From Letharia columbiana (lineage: Eukaryota; Ascomycota; Lecanoromycetes; Lecanorales; Parmeliaceae): 64,000 bases of DNA. How positions within the stretch are numbered: position 1 is the stretch's first letter; each line of letters starts with the position of its first letter. Positions 59,955 through 64,000 of this stretch are shown in pieces. Made by a program: the position numbers and the translations under genes. The stretch is taken from NCBI RefSeq assembly GCF_014066305.1, contig NW_023501074.1:124001-188000 (forward strand), given 5' to 3'. The notes beneath the pieces were generated by a model. It was given only the letters and a program-made list of their open reading frames with translations, made no database searches and had not been told where the DNA came from.

Positions 59955-62900
59955 TAAGGGCGTAGTTCACTAGCGGTTAGCTAGCGGGTATAGACTATAA
60001 AAGACGTAGTGTCGTTATGAGATTTAATAGTATATTTGATAGTAGAATTAATCTTTAAGAAATATTAAAACTTCGAAGTATACGAAGTAGATCTATATTC
60101 GTCAAGTTCTTAAGTATACGAGATACGTTATTAAAATTAGATCTTAAAAGGGACTCTAATATAGAATATACGATATCGGCGCCTTAACGTAAGTAGCGCT
60201 AAGGCCTATAACGTATTAGATCTAATAATTACCTTTTCTTCTAGGCCTTAATCTCTAGGCGTCTAAGTAAAAATAAAACGCTTATTAAAAAACCTTTAAA
60301 TTCTAATAGGAAAATAAGAAAAAAGAGTTAATCTATTATAATATCGTTTCGATAACGCGATAGAATTAATTATTACACGTCGTAGACGCGTTACTAATAT
60401 ATTATATAATAATATTAATATTACCTTCGAGAATAATATCGCTTTTATAATATTAATTAATAATAATCTATAATAAGCTAACGCGCTTAGTATTAGCGTT
60501 TTTATAGCGTTAATTAATAACCTCTATAGCGAATAATATTAGATTTAAGAATTTATAATAAAATCTCGAAAATCTAGTAAATAAAGGAGGGAGAAGAGTT
60601 TTTCTATAAGTAACGTCGTTTTTATAGCGTATTATATCTATAGCGAAGTAACGTAATAATAATCTTTATTATAGGAATTCGAAGAAAATAATTAATAGAG
60701 TAACGCGTTCGCGATAACGCTTTTAATTATTAATTAATAATAATAGTAGAAATAATAACGATAGCTAGGCGACGCGGCTCTATAGATAATAGCGAAATAT
60801 TATCGCGTCGCTATTATCTACGTTATTAGGTATTACTCGCTAATAATAGCGCTATAATAAAGAATATAAAAACCTCTTTCGAATTATTTATTTTTATTCT
60901 TTATAACTTCTAACGCCTCTCTTATAAGTATTTACTTTAATATTATAACGTCGATATTAATACTAACGTAAATATAATATATCTTATTATATTAATAATC
61001 TACTTCTCTTTATTATAAATATCTTATTATTATTAATTATATCGATACGTAGATTAATAATTTTATAATACTCTTTTTTAATAATAATAATAATTTTAAT
61101 AGTAAGTATATAATCGTCTTATAAACGCGATTACTAATTCTTAACTATTTCTATTATTATCGCTTTATATATATAACTACTAATAAGTTCTAGTATCTAA
61201 TTTATTATATAGAACTTATTTTTATTAAAACGATAATTTATATATTCGAGATAAGTCTTCTCTTTATAATAATTATAAGATCGAAAGGCGTAGTATTAAT
61301 CGCTATATTAAAATCTCTCTATATCTTTAAATATAGATAAGAAAATTAATATAACGCTATCGCCGCGTTAAATAATCTTAAAAGCTATCTCATCGACGAG
61401 CTAAGCTTAATAAGAAGATTATTTAGTAATATAAGTTATAGAAGTATATAATAGCGATAGCTTCGACCGTCTTTATTATAATTATAGATTTTTAAAGCTA
61501 GCTTATAGCGATATATAAGCGTATAGAGAAATTAAAGGAAATAAACGAGTTACTAAAGAAGAAGCTTAAGAGCCTTCGTCGATATATAGCGAATATTAAT
61601 AAATATTAACTCGAAGACTATACTTTAATTATCTTCTTATTAAAGAATTAAATTAATAGACTTAATTCGATTTTTAATATTAAGATAGTAGAGAATATTT
61701 AAATAATAATCTTTTTTTAGCAATAGCGTTAATGTAAGATTTTTAGATAGTTCTTTAATGACTACTCTAGATAAAAATATATCTATATTAATAATATATA
61801 TCTTAATATAATAAATCTCTTTTATAGTAGAGCTTAGTAGATAGTTAAATAATATAATTATTTTATTAATTTATATCTTAATAATAGTAAGTATAGAGAA
61901 GTATATATATAGTATAAGTATTATCTAGAAATATATTTAATCTAATCGATAATTATATCTTATTTTATTATCTTTACTTACTCGTCGTTAATCTATATAA
62001 TTAATTAAGCTCTTTAATAATAAGAGACTTATTATTTATTATTTAATACTTTCGCTTATTACTCGCTTATTTATAAATTTAAATTAGCTCGCTAATATTA
62101 ATAAATTTATTATCTAATAGTTATTAATTATACTCTTCGTCTTAATTAATTTATTTAACTTTATATTAGATATCTTTCTTATACTTAATCTTTCTTATAC
62201 TTAATCTTATTAATAATTTCTTTAATCTTTTAAAGCTTATTATTATTAATAAAATCGAGAGTTTATATAAAAGCTTTCGCTATATTATTATAATCGCGAA
62301 GATAATAAGACTTAAATAACGATATATAAAAGATATTATAGATTCTATATATCGAGAGTAGAAGTAAGTAATATATCTACGCCTCTATCTTATCTATAAT
62401 TTAAAATAATTTTATAAATTTATAAGATAACTTCTTATTTAGATATTTCTACTTTAGATTCTTAATCGCTAATATTATTAAATCGCTTATCTTATAGCTT
62501 TAAGACTAATATATTTTATTATAATACTTAAATTAAGCTATAACCGCGCTATAAAAGCGCTTTACTATTTTATCTCTTAATACTTATAACTTCTTTACTC
62601 TATTATTTATAGCGAATATCTTTTTCTCGATAAAGTTATTCTCAATTTCTTAATAAATTTTAGAATAATATCTATATATTAGAAAGAATAATATTATTTC
62701 GATAAAGGAATATTAGTTATTTATATAAGCGAACTCTACTATTAATAATTATTTTATCTAAATATTTTACTTATTATTAGCGAATACGTATAAGAAGTAT
62801 TTTAGTATCTAATTTTATTACTTAGTTTATTTATTAATTTATAAATAAAAGATAATATTTAAATATCGTTTAATTTTAAAATAAAAGTAAATAATAAATT

Positions 62901-64000
62901 AGAAGCTATTAGTAAATATAGAGCCTCTATTATTAATAATATTATTTAATATATTATAGCGATATACTATTTTAAAATAAAATACTTTCGCTAGCTAAGC
63001 GATATCGATTATAATAGATATAGAAATATATCTTATTATTTTTATAAATTAATTTACTATAACTAGAATAGTATTATAAATAATATTCTTATACTTACTC
63101 GCTAATAAGTCGATAATAAAGTTTATAGAAATTTTCTTTTATAGTTTAATAGCGATAGAAAGCGAGCTTAATTCGCTATATAGACGATATCGCGGAGCTT
63201 TAATTCGCTAATAAATATTATATATCTTAATATAATTAATAATTTATTTTAGATTTTTATTTTAATAATATTTATAAGTAAGTAGCTTATACGTCTTTAT
63301 AGTATTAAAGTATCTTAATAATAAATTATTATAGTATTTACTAATAAGCTCTTTTCTTAAGATCTTATCTCTAGAAATATAAAGGCGACTATTATATCTT
63401 AATAATCTCTTAAAATCTAAGATCTATATTTAACTACGTATATAACGCTTAATTATTAATTTATTAATATTAATTTAAAAAGAGTTTATTTAATTATTAT
63501 AGACTTATAGATCTCGAATTAATATTTTTATTAGTCTTTAAAATACGTTATAAGTAATCTCTTATATAATCTTAGATTTTCTTTTAGAAATAATTATCTA
63601 GACGCTGATAATATAGAATATAGACGCTATCGCCGCTATAATCTCCTTATCTCTTTATAATTACTTATTATTAATTTAAAATATAAGTTTATTTTATAGT
63701 ATCGATAGTAGTTTAATATTTAATAACGAAGTTTTTTCGTAGTTAGAGCGCTATAATAGCGAGTCGATAGAATTTAATTTATCTATTTAATAAAAAATCT
63801 TAAAGTTATAAATAATTAACTTTAGCGCTTAACGAGTTTATCTAAAGTTTAATTTCTTCTACTTTATAAAGCTCTTAAAATTATTATAATCTATTAAAAT
63901 TTTAATATAAAATATACTATCTTTTAGATAGTAATGTTATTATTTTATAGACGCTATAATAATAAATAGCTCTTAATTATAGATCTTATAGTTTTACTTT
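59955..64000 (-). mobile_element. Chromodomain-type Gypsy element, right end outside the window
   Basis: Begins where homology to the Gypsy family above stops. The left part (59,955 to about 61,900) would be its 3-prime LTR and untranslated region. It keeps more CG and some TG/CA (GGGCGTAGTTCACTAGCGG). Integrase, its C-terminal part and a chromodomain-like segment are readable on the minus strand from 63,400 down to about 62,050. RT and gag should lie beyond 64,000. It is a different family from the two Gypsy copies in this window and is probably inserted into the second one. Confidence 0.75.
62050..63400 (-). pseudogene. Integrase with C-terminal chromodomain, RIPed
   Basis: Minus strand. 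N-terminal zinc-finger region about 63,370-63,210 (LISKYYNNLLLRYF; the His/Cys pattern is damaged, C positions read Y). RIKAPRYRLYSELSSL is intact at 63,170-63,207. Core: INFIIDLLASKYKN and TILVIVN near 63,130-63,050, NNRGSIFTNSF near 62,900 (Asn for the catalytic Asp), and an N-T-GQT-like region near 62,800. A basic C-terminal part with YNIFYIS-type residues lies near 62,330. It ends in YKVK.IN.DEEYN..LLDNKF about 62,160-62,080, which resembles the chromodomain core with Trp codons turned to stops. The chromodomain call is the least certain part. Confidence 0.7.

Noticed and set aside
61240..62200. A plus-strand frame that reads as a coiled-coil, gag-like protein if every TAA/TAG is taken as a former Gln codon.
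   Set aside because: In RIPed DNA every TAA/TAG can be explained as mutated CAA/CAG on either strand, so the criterion is empty. The minus strand here continues from integrase into a chromodomain-like segment, which is better supported.

Overview
The window looks like part of an AT-rich isochore from a filamentous ascomycete, possibly a dothideomycete; the class is an inference. Almost all of it consists of repeats degraded by repeat-induced point mutation (RIP). Over long stretches CA and TG dinucleotides are nearly absent, TA dominates, CG partly survives, and old coding frames are full of TAA/TAG. I see no bacterial gene organisation, rRNA, tRNA or CRISPR array.

Three short islands keep normal composition. 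(1) About 13.69-14.21 kb is an uncharacterised cargo inside a small non-autonomous LTR element. (2) About 26.6-29.46 kb holds the only clear host gene, on the minus strand: a large fungal protein-kinase-like protein with an N-terminal coiled coil, an ELK-containing domain, a Cys motif and a degenerate kinase domain. A 1-bp deletion in a 42-bp coding repeat near 29,155 separates the coiled coil from the rest. (3) About 52.65-53.99 kb holds two small unrecognised minus-strand ORFs, followed by the start of an LTR-like sequence.

Repeats by region: 0.6-13.6 kb holds copies of two related families, called X (about 2.3 kb) and Y (0.4-1.5 kb) here, which share one 5-prime head (about 150 bp) and one 3-prime tail (about 30 bp). 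A mariner-like transposon (5,789-7,270) sits inside an X copy. 13.6-22.9 kb holds a 1.5-kb LTR element with TSD TTATT and a full-length 7.4-kb Ty3/Gypsy element (15,459-22,864, minus strand, TSD GTAAC), itself interrupted by a TIR element. 23-52.6 kb alternates X and Y copies with unassigned RIPed DNA, short TIR elements (39.2, 40.8 and 48.1 kb) and a little-mutated 911-bp TIR element with a perfect 8-bp TSD at 45,417-46,327. 54.3-59.95 kb is a second, more decayed copy of the same Gypsy family, cut off by a different chromodomain Gypsy element that runs off the right edge.

The genes do not form a pathway. The history is one of nested insertion, RIP, and a few islands that escaped it. Different degrees of decay give a rough relative order of insertion. 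The most informative items are the frameshifted kinase gene, the RIP-spared cargo in the small LTR element, and the X/Y family, whose asymmetric ends and target-site behaviour do not fit ordinary TIR or LTR elements.
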